From: Clostridia bacterium
Lineage (GTDB): Bacteria; Bacillota; Clostridia; Oscillospirales; SIG627
Assembly: GCA_017414535.1 (NCBI GenBank)
Contig: JAFQMA010000013.1
Span: 1 to 37,893 of the forward strand
Direction of reading: 5' to 3'
DNA length: 37,893 bases
Made by a program: the position numbers and the translations under genes. A model generated the notes under the pieces. It did not search any database. It was given only the letters and a program-made list of their open reading frames with translations, and was not told the DNA's origin. How positions within the stretch are numbered: position 1 is the stretch's first letter; each line of letters starts with the position of its first letter. This document shows, one piece after another, positions 1-8,167 of this stretch.

Positions 1-52
1 CTCCAATACTATTTCGGCTTTCACCGTATCTTTAGATTATTGGAGGTTAATA

Positions 53-119
53 GTAATGTAAAGTTGTATTGGTAAAATATGCCGTAATTAGCGGCTTTTA
101 TATGGTTACTTTACATTAC
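53..119. repeat. Inverted repeat with 11-bp perfect arms
   Basis: GTAATGTAAAG at 53-63 is repeated in inverse at 109-119, with a 45-base loop that contains a smaller GCCG/CGGC hairpin. It directly precedes the truncated gene at 136. An open frame from base 1 to 75 (24 residues, no visible start) ends inside it and may be the tail of an upstream gene. Role unknown; it could be a recombination scar or a hairpin terminator for the gene off the left edge. Confidence 0.5.
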
Positions 120-135
120 CATTTGCTTTTCATAA

Positions 136-264
136 ATGGTTGACCGTGCCGACCTGATACTCTGCTGTATTGAACGAAAGGAAGGCGGCGCATGGCAGAC
201 CGTACAGTACGCAAAGCGGCAAGGCAAAAAGGTGATAAATCTTGCCGAGAAAATAGATACATAA
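136..264 (+). pseudogene. C-terminal remnant of a SLOG/YpsA-like (DUF1273-type) protein
   Basis: The 42-residue frame opens with an ATG followed by VDRADLILCCIE, then EGGAWQTVQYAK and GKKVINL. This matches the last strand-helix-strand of YpsA/YoqJ (DUF1273) proteins in the SLOG superfamily, where a hydrophobic strand is followed by a Gly-Gly-Ala turn, a helix ending in YA and a final INL strand. Those proteins are normally about 180 residues, so some three quarters is missing. An in-frame TAA stands immediately before the ATG, so the upstream part is gone or frame-disrupted. I infer a 5'-truncated gene; a deliberately short protein is the less likely alternative. The stop lies 13 bases before the next start. 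Confidence 0.55.
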
Positions 265-277
265 AGGAAGAAAGAAT

Positions 278-541
278 ATGACAGAAAAGACAAAGAGAAT
301 TATACAGACCATAGCTGCACAGGAGGGCAAAACACCCGAATATGTGGAAGAAGAAATGATGAAAGCCATCCGTGCGGCGATGGCCACCACCGATCCCCAC
401 GCCCAGGCGTTGTGGCGGCAGATCGCCCCGGACGGCAAGGAGCCGGACTTGGATACCTTTCTTGAATTTGCGGCGAATAGAGTAAGTATGATGACCGACC
501 AGCCGAAAAGAAAGAAAAACGGCACAACTTTCCTTTCATAA
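278..541 (+). CDS. Small Spo0A C-terminal-domain-like protein
   Basis: An 87-residue protein preceded by an AAGGAAGAAAG ribosome site. Residues about 17-40 (TPEYVEEEMMKAIRAAM) resemble the segment of the Spo0A DNA-binding domain that reads TASRVERAIRHAI, and small proteins of this kind recur in Clostridia mobile elements. Only part of the domain is present and no receiver domain exists, so it is not a sporulation master regulator; a small element-encoded DNA-binding or scaffold protein is more likely. The C-terminus is basic (KRKK). It is followed at once by a hairpin terminator. Function otherwise unknown. Confidence 0.6.
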   Translation: MTEKTKRIIQTIAAQEGKTPEYVEEEMMKAIRAAMATTDPHAQALWRQIAPDGKEPDLDTFLEFAANRVSMMTDQPKRKKNGTTFLS

Positions 542-545
542 CACC

Positions 546-576
546 ACAGCCGCAGCGGAAAACCCGTTGCGGCTGT
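546..576 (+). terminator. Hairpin terminator after the Spo0A-like gene
   Basis: Perfect 9-bp arms ACAGCCGCA/TGCGGCTGT separated by 13 bases, starting 5 bases after the stop, with TTTTT at 581-585. Confidence 0.7.
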
Positions 577-643
577 TAGCTTTTTGCCTTGTATTCAAAT
601 TGTAACTTTTTTCCGACATCCGTGATTTTTTTCGCAAAACCTC

Positions 644-672
644 TTGTAATTTCTGCGAGTTTCTGCTATACT
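644..672 (+). promoter_or_regulatory. Sigma-A-type promoter of the TetR gene
   Basis: TTGTAA and TATACT are separated by exactly 17 bases. The same -35/-10 pair with the same spacing occurs before mutY at 14748. A perfect 8-bp hairpin (AACCGAAG/CTTCGGTT, 684-703) lies in the first bases of the predicted leader and could be an operator or transcript fold. Confidence 0.65.
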
Positions 673-759
673 GAAAAAGGTCTAACCGAAGTCATCTTCG
701 GTTTTAATACCGAGGATGGCGGATCAATAGAGTTCAAGTGGTAAGAAGGAGGACAAAAT

Positions 760-1440
760 ATGGCGTATGGAAACGGCGCAGAATACAGAGCAAAGGGATT
801 ATACGCTGCTGCCAAATTGCTTTTGGAAAAGGGCTACTCCAATACCACTATGAAAGAGATCGCCAAGGCTGCGGGCATTGAGTACAACGCACTCAACCGC
901 ACTTTCCGATTCAAAGAAAACATCCTTGCGGATCTTGTTACATATGTTTTAAGAGAGCAGTTCGCAAGTGCCACCAAGCTGCTGGCCGGCGTGACCGACG
1001 ATCAGATTCTGTACTACGCCGCCGAAACCACCTTGCAGCTTTATATCGTGGAAAGCAGTGAGCATATCCGTGACCTGTACGGGGCGGCTTATTCCTTGCC
1101 GACCACCACGAAGATCATCCAGGACACCATCACCGGTAAACTGGAGAACATATTTAAGGAACACCTGCCCGACTTGGAGAGTAAGGATTTTTATGAGCGT
1201 GAAATCGCATCGGGCGGAATCATGCGTGGGTTTATGACCATTCCCTGTGACCGCTATTTTACAATGGAGCGAAAGGTAGCCGCATTTTTGCAGACCACTT
1301 TCCTGGTTTACGAGGTGCCGAAAAAGAAAATTCAGGAGGCAATCGAATTTGTTTCCCAATTTGACTATCCGAAGGTAGCGCAGGATACCATTAACGCCAT
1401 GCTGAACAATCTTACGAATATAGAAAAGATTGAAAGCTAA
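760..1440 (+). CDS. TetR/AcrR-family transcriptional regulator
   Basis: A 226-residue protein with an N-terminal TetR helix-turn-helix. Residues about 10-55 show the family pattern: a helix with AAAKLLLEKGYSNTTM, then EIAKAAGI, then a recognition helix and FRFKENILADLV. The rest is an all-helical ligand-binding/dimer domain of ordinary length with no recognisable effector motif. The start is fixed by AGAAGGAGG seven bases upstream. The target is unknown; the closest candidates are its own promoter and the surface-protein operon downstream, reached across a leader region that also looks attenuator-controlled. It is read in the same direction as the cargo. Confidence 0.85.
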   Translation: MAYGNGAEYRAKGLYAAAKLLLEKGYSNTTMKEIAKAAGIEYNALNRTFRFKENILADLVTYVLREQFASATKLLAGVTDDQILYYAAETTLQLYIVESSEHIRDLYGAAYSLPTTTKIIQDTITGKLENIFKEHLPDLESKDFYEREIASGGIMRGFMTIPCDRYFTMERKVAAFLQTTFLVYEVPKKKIQEAIEFVSQFDYPKVAQDTINAMLNNLTNIEKIES

Positions 1441-1479
1441 ATCGAAATGAAAAATTTACAAGAAAGGGGTTGCAATTTT

Positions 1480-1533
1480 ATGACTGCCGTTTATAATGCT
1501 GTCAGCACAGCACAGCACAGCAAAGCGGCATAA
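1480..1533 (+). CDS. Candidate 17-residue leader peptide
   Basis: ATG follows an AAAGGGG site and opens a 17-residue frame, MTAVYNAVSTAQHSKAA, partly written by a fourfold CAGCA tandem repeat (1502-1521). It sits 40 bases upstream of a terminator-like hairpin and ahead of three tightly coupled downstream frames. Short peptides in this arrangement often control attenuation through ribosome stalling or translation rate, for example before erm and tet genes. There is no run of a single amino acid that would suggest amino-acid sensing. Evidence of translation is only the ribosome site and position. Confidence 0.4.
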   Translation: MTAVYNAVSTAQHSKAA

Positions 1534-1573
1534 CTGCGCCCTTTTTGCGTTCACAAATAAATATTACAACCAT

Positions 1574-1630
1574 AAGCCATCTGCAAAGTGTGTCGGCGTT
1601 TCTGCCGTCATGCCTTGGAGATGGCTTTTT
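1574..1630 (+). promoter_or_regulatory. Terminator/attenuator hairpin upstream of the surface-protein operon
   Basis: AAGCCATCT (1574-1582) pairs perfectly with AGATGGCTT (1619-1627), followed by TTTTT; a second CGGC/GCCG hairpin is nested inside (1594-1607). Placed between a candidate leader peptide and the first strong ribosome site of the operon, it has the layout of a transcription attenuator. No antiterminator was worked out with certainty. Confidence 0.5.
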
Positions 1631-1656
1631 GCGCTTTCAGGGAAGGAGGCGGTGGT

Positions 1657-1737
1657 ATGCTGAATAATACCGGATCAGGCACTTGCCTGTTTCAACTGTA
1701 TCACCCTGATAAAGAGTTAAGGGGGTGCGGCAAGTGA
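1657..1737 (+). CDS. Small 26-residue ORF with strong ribosome site
   Basis: AAGGAGG lies seven bases before the ATG. The frame encodes 26 residues (starts MLNNTGSGTC, ends RGCGK) and its TGA overlaps the GTG of the next frame as GTGA, the standard sign of translational coupling. I recognise no family. It may serve mainly to load ribosomes for the following frame, or be the head of a formerly longer gene. Confidence 0.35.
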   Translation: MLNNTGSGTCLFQLYHPDKELRGCGK

Positions 1738-1994
1738 AACGAAGAACGAATACACAGTGGTTTATGCGGTACTATGATGAACCGCAGACCGGAAAACCCG
1801 TATACCGAAATCACATCTGCTCCATGCACATCGTAAGCACAAAACCGTTTATGAACCTTTTGGGCAATGATTGTGCCAACTGCGGATACGCAGAAGGATG
1901 GAATGTTGACGGACAGCAGGATCAGAAATATACCTGCCGCTACCCGGCGGGAGAAAATGAAGAAGTCAGGAGGACACCTGAATATGATACATAA
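1734..1994 (+). CDS. Hypothetical 86-residue protein coupled to the large surface protein
   Basis: GTG start overlaps the previous stop by four bases, with AAGGGGG nine bases upstream; a GTG at 1725 is possible but lies too close to that site. The product is soluble and basic at the N-terminus (KRRTNTQWFMRYYDE) and holds a CANC pair plus two further cysteines (one before, one after), which could bind metal. The C-terminal 11 bases overlap the start region of the large surface gene, so translation of the two is probably coupled. No family recognised; no signal peptide, unlike its downstream neighbours. Confidence 0.45.
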   Translation: MKRRTNTQWFMRYYDEPQTGKPVYRNHICSMHIVSTKPFMNLLGNDCANCGYAEGWNVDGQQDQKYTCRYPAGENEEVRRTPEYDT

Positions 1995-4900
1995 TAAATT
2001 AAGGAACAGAATACTCAGCCTTGTGCTGGCATTTGTGATGGTGCTGGGTATGATGCCGCTGTCGAGCCTTACGGCGGTTGCGGCGGACACAACGACCGAG
2101 ATCAAAAGCATCATGCTTGGCACCTCGCACATTACGGGCGGTCAGGCGAGCAATATTTATTTCGGTAACTATCAGCAGGCAAGCCTTGGCAGTACACAGC
2201 CGACAACAGGCACAGAGGGCGTTAACTGGATCCAAAGCTCAACAGCCACAGAGAACGGTCAGGGCCCGTATTATTCCATATCCCCGATCAAATGGCGTGT
2301 GCTTTCAAATGATGGAAGTAATCTGTTTTTGCTGTCCGACAGAAACCTTGATGTAGTACAGTATCATACTGAATTTGAGGCTGTAACTTGGGAAACAAGC
2401 ACAATTCGCTCTTGGCTTAATGGCTATGGTGCAGCATCAAATCAAAACAGCGTTGATTATGCAAGCGATAATTTTATTAACGCTGCTTTTGGTGCAGCTG
2501 AAAAAGGCGCTATTGCCGACACAACCGTTGTAAATGACGATAACTCGACAACCGGCATCGAGGGCGGCAATAACACAACGGATAAAATATTCTTGCTGTC
2601 TATTGCAGAAGTAAGCAACAAGAGCTATTTTACGAATGATAAAAGCAGACAAGCACTCAGTACCGCTTATGCTTACGGTGGCGGTAAGACAGGTTCAACC
2701 GGCCAGAGAAATGGCAGCCAACCCTACTACTGGTGGCTCCGTTCCCCCGGTGAAAGCACTAAAGACGCCGCTAAGGTTTATGAGGACGGCGGCGTGGATA
2801 AATACTACGGTAGCCAAGTACACATGCAAATCTATTCCGTTCGTCCTGCTTTTAACTTAGATCTTTCCTCTGTTCTCTTTACATCTGCGGCAAGAGGGGG
2901 CAAGCCGACAGGAACAGGATTGACCGCAACCACGGCATACACAGGCAACGAATATAAACTGACCTTGAAGGATGACACCCGTAAATTTGCCTTGACAGAT
3001 ACATCGGCCAAAACCACACATAGCGGTGACGTGCTTTCACTCGGATATACGGGTGCAACCACAGGCGCAAATGAATATATTTCCGCAATGATCGTGGATG
3101 CAAACGGTGCGGTCATCTATTACGGACAGCTTGCACAGGTTGCATCGGTAAACGGTACGGTCAGATTTACCATACCTGCGGATCTGACAGCAGGAAATTA
3201 TACGCTGAAGCTTTTCAATGAACAGATGAACGGCGATTACAAGACCGACTATTCAAGTGCTTTTGCAGATGTTTCGCTGACTGTTCACAGCAGCTTTAAC
3301 GACGGCTTCTGTACTATCTGCGGCGCATACGAGCCCGCACCCCTTACCGACGGCGTGTATCAGATTTCCAACGTAGGTCAGCTCTATTGGTTTGCGGAGC
3401 TGGTCAACGGCGGAAGCACCGACGCGGATGCCATAGTAACCGCTAACATCGTGATCCCCACAACTGTATCCAAGGGCGGCACGGTTGCTGACTGGACACC
3501 CATCGGCAACAACACCAATAAATACACCGGCACCTTTGACGGCAACGGGCATACCATAAGCGGGCTGTATAAGAGCGGGTCACACGCAGATTATCTTGGC
3601 TTGTTCGGCTATGTTGGCAGTGGCGGCATCGTTAGAAAAGTGAGCGTGGTCAATGCGCACCTCGATGGCCAGTCCGGTTCTTATCTGGGATTGATTACCA
3701 GCTTTAATGAAGGCACGATTGAAAATTGCAGTGCAACCGGTGCGGGTGTTTCCGGCGCAACCTTCGGTGGCCTTGTGGGGCACAATATCGGCACGGGCCG
3801 AGTGGTAAACTGCTACGCTGACGTAACGTTAAACGGCAGCAGCTCACATGGACTGCTCATAGGCATAAACGAGGGCACGGTTGAAAATAGCTATTGCAAA
3901 GATCGCGGTCCGTATGCGGCAGATGCATTCTACAAGCAGAATGGTACCGTGGACGATAAATCCGGCATAATGACAGCCGACCAGTTCGCCAGCGGTGAGG
4001 TTGCTTTTCTGCTCCAAGGGGAACAGGCAACCCATGTTTGGGGTCAGACCATCGGCACTGACAGCTATCCCGTCCTGGGCGGCGCGAAGGTCTACGCGAT
4101 CTATACTTCCTGTGCAAACGATGCGGCGGCGACAACTTATACAAATACGGAACCTGCAGGAAAGCCCCATATCTTCAACGAAAATGGCATCTGTGAAGCC
4201 GTGGAGGGTGAGCGGCACTATCAGCCTGCGGTGTTGAATGCAGACGGCTATTACGAGATCGCCAATGCCGGTAATCTCTTCTGGTTCGCCCAGCAGGTTA
4301 ATGACGGCAAGAATACCATCAATGCGGTGCTGACGGCAAACATTGACATAATAACTCTGCCCTGGGAAGCTATGGGGCAGCAGGATACTCCCTATATAGG
4401 CACCTTTGACGGTCGGGGTTATATCATCTCCAATCTGAGCCGCGATACCGGATTGGACGAAGGAACACGGGCAAGCTTCGTCTATTATCTGGGCGAGGGC
4501 GGCTGCATCAAGAACGTTACCTTTGATTGTGCCGATGTGTTTACCCAGGGCCACGCAAATGCCAATGCATCTGCTGTGGTTGCATTGAGAAACTCCGGTA
4601 CGATTGAATGTGTTGTGGTCACCAACTCCCGGGTTCAACTGGGGGCTTACGCTTATCTTGCCGGTATCGCCGGTGTCAATGAGAGCAGCGGCGTCATCAA
4701 AAACTGCGCGGTTCTGAACACTACGCTGACCCGCAGATTCAGCGGCTACGATAAGCCCAGCGGCGGCATTGTTTACAAAAATCTGGGTACCGTGGAGGGT
4801 TGTTATACCTACGGTTGCTCCTACAGTACGGCCAACGAATCCAACGGCGGCGTCCTCGTGGAAGGCAATGCACCTGTAAACAGCTATTATTACACCGCCT

Positions 4901-6870
4901 CCACAGTTGCAGCATCCGAATATGCTAAAACCACCGAACAGTTCGCCAGCGGCGAAGTTACCTACCTCCTGAACGGCGGCGTGACCGATGGTTCCCAGGT
5001 GTGGTATCAAGCCTTGGAACAGGGTCTGCCTGCTTTTGTGGGCGAAACGGTATATCAGAATACCTGCGAGGGCAATATTTTCTACGCAACCACAGATATT
5101 GACTATGAAAGCCATGACCTTGGCGACGATTTCCGTTGCAGAGTGTGCGGCAATTACGACGCGCCCGAACAGGATGCGAACGGCGTGTATCAGATCGCGA
5201 CACCGAGTAACCTCTTCTGGTTTGCAGAAGAAGTAAACAAGGGGAACACGAATATCGACGCTGTCCTGACGAATGATATCGACCTGAACAGCGTACAGTG
5301 GATGCCCATCGGCAATGAGGCAAATCCGTTTATGGGCACGTTCGACGGTCAGAACTACAAGATTGAAAACCTCTACATCCGTGCCACCGAGGGCGGAAAC
5401 TACGGCGTGTTCGGCTATCTTGTGGACGGAACCGTTAAGAATTTCTCCGTCAGCGGCAATGCAGTCATCGAACTGAGCGTACAAGAAGCAGTCAATTACG
5501 GTGTGATCGGTGCGGCGGCGGCAAGAAACGCGCACACCTACGTGACCAACGTCCACTCTACGGTGACGATGGAGATCAAGGACAGCTTTGATAAAAACAG
5601 CATCGCCGGTATTGTCGGCTATGCCGAGGGAAAGAATACTATGACGTACTATCGCCTGACTATCGACGGGTGCTCCTTCGGTGGTTCCCTGAACTTCGGC
5701 AGCGCGTACGTAGATGCCGGCGGCGGTATCGCGGGCTACGTCAACTATAATGGAGCGGTCACTATTCAGAACTGCCTCTATAACGGCACGATCACCTCTG
5801 AGTATGAGGGGGCGCAAGCGGTCGGCGGCATCATGGGCTATAACCGAGGAAACAATATGTATATCAAAAACTGCCTGAGCATCGGCACGTTAAAGCTGAA
5901 GAACACAGGCTATGCGGGGGCTGTTGCAGGTCGCTATCTTATATTAAATAAGTACATTGTCACCTACAACAATAAAAATAATTATTACACGGGAAGTCTC
6001 CCCGCATTCTCCAACACGACCGATGAATCGATTGCAAACTATGATAAAGACATCGTAGACTATGCGGAATATAAGGACAGCGTAGCCGCATCCGTCACCG
6101 ACACACAGCTTGCCTCCGGTGAGGTGACATACCTCCTAAACGGCGGCGTGACCGATGGTTCCCAGGTATGGTATCAGACCTGTGGACAGGGCTTGCCTGC
6201 CTTCAGCGGTCAGACGGTTTATCAAGTGTCTGTTACCTATTGTGACGGTACCAGCACTACGGCCTACTCCAACGTCAACGAGAACGTCACCGACGCGCAT
6301 AAATACGAGGCTCCGACCTTCGTTTGGACATCGGATTATGCAGAATGTAGGGCGGTCTTCACCTGCTTGGTTTGCACTGCACCCAATATCGTTACCTGTA
6401 CCGTGACGACGGATACCACCGATCCTGCAAAGACGGTCTACACCGCCAGCGCAATTTTGAATGGCGTGACCTATACCGACACGAAAGAGGTAGTGGCGAA
6501 GGTTGCAAGCGTAACCATCACCTGGACGGAAATGAGCTTCACCTACCACAAGGGCACTTGGAACACCGAAACTCTGACGTGGGATGGCGGCGGTTGGGTA
6601 GCCGATGACGGCTGCGGCACCGTTACGGTTGAAAACACCGGTACGGTGGATGTCAATGCAGAGTTCACCGTTAATATTACGAATGAGGCTTATGACGGTG
6701 ATTCCGTAGGCTTTACGGCAGACGGCACGGCGCTGACCGACAACAAGCTGAACATTCCTGCCGGTGAATCGAAAACTGTATCTGTTACGCTGACGGGCGA
6801 CGAGCCTACAGCGTATATAGAGGATAAAAAGACGATAGGACAGATCACTATCGTACTTTCAACAGAGTAA
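1984..6870 (+). CDS. Large secreted GLUG-repeat surface protein with DUF6273-like N-terminal module
   Basis: 1628 residues from the ATG at 1984, chosen because AGGAGG stands ten bases upstream and a full signal peptide (cut near AVAA, residue 34) begins there. Residues about 58-290 carry an FGNY...IKWRVL...WLRSPG pattern ending in SVRPAFNL, typical of DUF6273. Three GLUG-type modules start near 457, 755 and 1067; each opens with Y-I-N/A-x-L-x-WFA, continues with D/NGxxYxI and a TFDG-x-x-Y/H-x-I turn, then GG(I/L)xGYN-like turns and closes with FASGEVxxLL. Residues about 1510-1628 form a domain (ITWTEMSFTY, later ending IGQITIVLS) shared with the two secreted proteins at 7507 and 8168. No transmembrane anchor or LPxTG signal is present, so retention probably uses the C-terminal domain. 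Likely an adhesin or wall-associated structural protein. Confidence 0.85.
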   Translation: MIHNKLRNRILSLVLAFVMVLGMMPLSSLTAVAADTTTEIKSIMLGTSHITGGQASNIYFGNYQQASLGSTQPTTGTEGVNWIQSSTATENGQGPYYSISPIKWRVLSNDGSNLFLLSDRNLDVVQYHTEFEAVTWETSTIRSWLNGYGAASNQNSVDYASDNFINAAFGAAEKGAIADTTVVNDDNSTTGIEGGNNTTDKIFLLSIAEVSNKSYFTNDKSRQALSTAYAYGGGKTGSTGQRNGSQPYYWWLRSPGESTKDAAKVYEDGGVDKYYGSQVHMQIYSVRPAFNLDLSSVLFTSAARGGKPTGTGLTATTAYTGNEYKLTLKDDTRKFALTDTSAKTTHSGDVLSLGYTGATTGANEYISAMIVDANGAVIYYGQLAQVASVNGTVRFTIPADLTAGNYTLKLFNEQMNGDYKTDYSSAFADVSLTVHSSFNDGFCTICGAYEPAPLTDGVYQISNVGQLYWFAELVNGGSTDADAIVTANIVIPTTVSKGGTVADWTPIGNNTNKYTGTFDGNGHTISGLYKSGSHADYLGLFGYVGSGGIVRKVSVVNAHLDGQSGSYLGLITSFNEGTIENCSATGAGVSGATFGGLVGHNIGTGRVVNCYADVTLNGSSSHGLLIGINEGTVENSYCKDRGPYAADAFYKQNGTVDDKSGIMTADQFASGEVAFLLQGEQATHVWGQTIGTDSYPVLGGAKVYAIYTSCANDAAATTYTNTEPAGKPHIFNENGICEAVEGERHYQPAVLNADGYYEIANAGNLFWFAQQVNDGKNTINAVLTANIDIITLPWEAMGQQDTPYIGTFDGRGYIISNLSRDTGLDEGTRASFVYYLGEGGCIKNVTFDCADVFTQGHANANASAVVALRNSGTIECVVVTNSRVQLGAYAYLAGIAGVNESSGVIKNCAVLNTTLTRRFSGYDKPSGGIVYKNLGTVEGCYTYGCSYSTANESNGGVLVEGNAPVNSYYYTASTVAASEYAKTTEQFASGEVTYLLNGGVTDGSQVWYQALEQGLPAFVGETVYQNTCEGNIFYATTDIDYESHDLGDDFRCRVCGNYDAPEQDANGVYQIATPSNLFWFAEEVNKGNTNIDAVLTNDIDLNSVQWMPIGNEANPFMGTFDGQNYKIENLYIRATEGGNYGVFGYLVDGTVKNFSVSGNAVIELSVQEAVNYGVIGAAAARNAHTYVTNVHSTVTMEIKDSFDKNSIAGIVGYAEGKNTMTYYRLTIDGCSFGGSLNFGSAYVDAGGGIAGYVNYNGAVTIQNCLYNGTITSEYEGAQAVGGIMGYNRGNNMYIKNCLSIGTLKLKNTGYAGAVAGRYLILNKYIVTYNNKNNYYTGSLPAFSNTTDESIANYDKDIVDYAEYKDSVAASVTDTQLASGEVTYLLNGGVTDGSQVWYQTCGQGLPAFSGQTVYQVSVTYCDGTSTTAYSNVNENVTDAHKYEAPTFVWTSDYAECRAVFTCLVCTAPNIVTCTVTTDTTDPAKTVYTASAILNGVTYTDTKEVVAKVASVTITWTEMSFTYHKGTWNTETLTWDGGGWVADDGCGTVTVENTGTVDVNAEFTVNITNEAYDGDSVGFTADGTALTDNKLNIPAGESKTVSVTLTGDEPTAYIEDKKTIGQITIVLSTE
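4972..5000 (+). repeat. 29-base exact repeat inside the large surface gene (other copy 6139-6167)
   Basis: The segment encoding NGGVTDGSQV is identical at 4972-5000 and 6139-6167, while the flanking bases differ at synonymous positions. This points to module duplication with later divergence, or local gene conversion. Confidence 0.75.
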
Positions 6871-6882
6871 GGAGGCGATTAG

Positions 6883-7416
6883 ATGGAGAAAAACAGTAAG
6901 AACAATAAAACAAAGATCATAATCGCCATCCTGCTCGTCATTGCGATTATCGCGCTTTGCTTCGGTATATGGGCAATGTGGTTCCGACCGGCCCCTGTTC
7001 TTGATCCCGATTATGCGGCAAAGGACACCGAAGCAAATGCAGAGCAGATCGAAGGAGATGAAGGCGGTGAAAAGCTGGATGCTCCTTCCGGCGGAGGCGC
7101 TGTCACCTTGATCTACGGAAAAACGGTTGACATCGACTTGTCAGAAAATAAGGCAACCTTCCTGATCGGCAACCCTGCCGAGTCCACCGAATATCTTGTC
7201 GCGGAGATCGTGATACAGGATCAGGTGATCGCTCAGTCGGGTGCCATCAAGCCGGGGTATCGTGTTACCGAGCTCGATCTTGCGGCTGGTGCGAAGGATA
7301 TGTTACGCGAGGGTGGCTATGACGGTAAGATCGTGCTGTATATGTATAACAGCGAAACCGATGAACGAGCCATCGTCAACTCGGAAATTATCGTAACCGT
7401 GACGGTTAGCGAATAA
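6883..7416 (+). CDS. Membrane-anchored extracellular protein, paralogue of the one at 8819
   Basis: 177 residues; AAGGAGGCG lies upstream and the gene starts 12 bases after the large surface gene. A lysine-rich cytoplasmic tip (1-12) is followed by one transmembrane helix (about 13-33, IIIAILLVIAIIALCFGIW), an acidic spacer rich in E, G and D, and an all-beta-looking domain from about 75. That domain shares NPAESTE, an IAQSGAIKPG turn and a following D-rich strand with the protein at 8819 (NHAENDE, LAETGIIKPG). No catalytic motif is visible. By position and topology it could tether, chaperone or cap the secreted proteins made from the adjacent genes. Family not recognised. Confidence 0.75.
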   Translation: MEKNSKNNKTKIIIAILLVIAIIALCFGIWAMWFRPAPVLDPDYAAKDTEANAEQIEGDEGGEKLDAPSGGGAVTLIYGKTVDIDLSENKATFLIGNPAESTEYLVAEIVIQDQVIAQSGAIKPGYRVTELDLAAGAKDMLREGGYDGKIVLYMYNSETDERAIVNSEIIVTVTVSE

Positions 7417-7506
7417 TACCCATCTTTCTTCTTGGCGGCATAGGAGTCAGGCGGAAAGATACCAAAATCAAAACTCATTTCAACCAAAAGAAAGGTGGAT
7501 ACTATC

Positions 7507-8040
7507 ATGAAAAAAATTATTGCAATGCTTATCGCCACGGTTATGCTCCTCTCTGTTATGTCAGTGAGCGCGTTCGCGGCAGAGTACACGACCGACAGCA
7601 CTTCTCAGGACGTTTACGCAAAGTACGCCGAAGGTGTTAAGACCGACGCTTACAAGGTCAATATCTCCTGGGGCTCCATGAAGTTCAATTACTCCGAGGC
7701 ACATCAGGAGTGGAACACCGACACCCATCAGTGGGATACCGTTACCGCCGCTGCTTGGACGGTTGCGGCAGACAATGCAAATGTGATCACCGTGGTTAAT
7801 CACTCCAGCAAGGATGTGACTGCGGCTCTCGGTTTTGAAGCGACCGCAAATACCGGCATCACCGGCGGCACCTTCACCAATGACGGCGGTGCTGTAACAA
7901 GTGTTGTTGTCGGCAATGCGCTGGGCGGCAGTGCTGTCAGCGAGGAAATCACCTTCATGCCTACCGGCGATCTTGTTAAGACTGACGCCAATACTGCTGA
8001 TTTTGTGGCAGTTGGTAAGATCACCATTTCATTGAGCTGA
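7507..8040 (+). CDS. Secreted small protein made of the shared WGSM-type domain (copy 1)
   Basis: 177 residues starting at the ATG eight bases after AAAGGTGG; the in-frame GTG four codons earlier would overlap that ribosome site. Signal peptide about 1-23 (cut after SAFA). The mature chain begins with a DVYAKY motif, then WGSMKF, a pair of tryptophans in NTDTHQWD and AAW, a strand NHSSKDV and a final VGKITISLS. The same order is found in the next secreted protein and in the last 120 residues of the large surface protein. No anchor of its own. By analogy with WxL proteins it may bind wall or partner proteins through this domain, but this is inference. Confidence 0.8.
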   Translation: MKKIIAMLIATVMLLSVMSVSAFAAEYTTDSTSQDVYAKYAEGVKTDAYKVNISWGSMKFNYSEAHQEWNTDTHQWDTVTAAAWTVAADNANVITVVNHSSKDVTAALGFEATANTGITGGTFTNDGGAVTSVVVGNALGGSAVSEEITFMPTGDLVKTDANTADFVAVGKITISLS

Positions 8041-8057
8041 TCGGCTACTAAAATCAC

Positions 8058-8097
8058 ATCGGGGGGCATTGCACCTTTGCGGCAATCCCCCTCGGAT
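8058..8097 (+). terminator. Hairpin between the two secreted-protein genes
   Basis: GGGGGCATTGC and GCAATCCCCC form an imperfect stem extended by ATC/GAT, shortly after the stop at 8040. No T-run follows, so partial termination or mRNA processing/stabilisation is more likely than full stop. Confidence 0.5.
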
Positions 8098-8167
8098 GAA
8101 GCAAGGTTAAGCACACGAAAGTGTATTACATATCCTAAATATTAAAATTCAGAAAGGAAACATTACC

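Noticed and set aside
192..281. 29-codon frame with ATGA overlap into the Spo0A-like gene
   Set aside because: It overlaps the YpsA-like remnant in another frame, and that remnant has recognisable family motifs while this one is a basic low-information peptide.
3844..5817. 657-codon open frame on the minus strand inside the giant surface gene
   Set aside because: The + strand carries a signal peptide, repeats and a shared domain in its frame; the minus frame is a codon-bias shadow with no ribosome site or family match.
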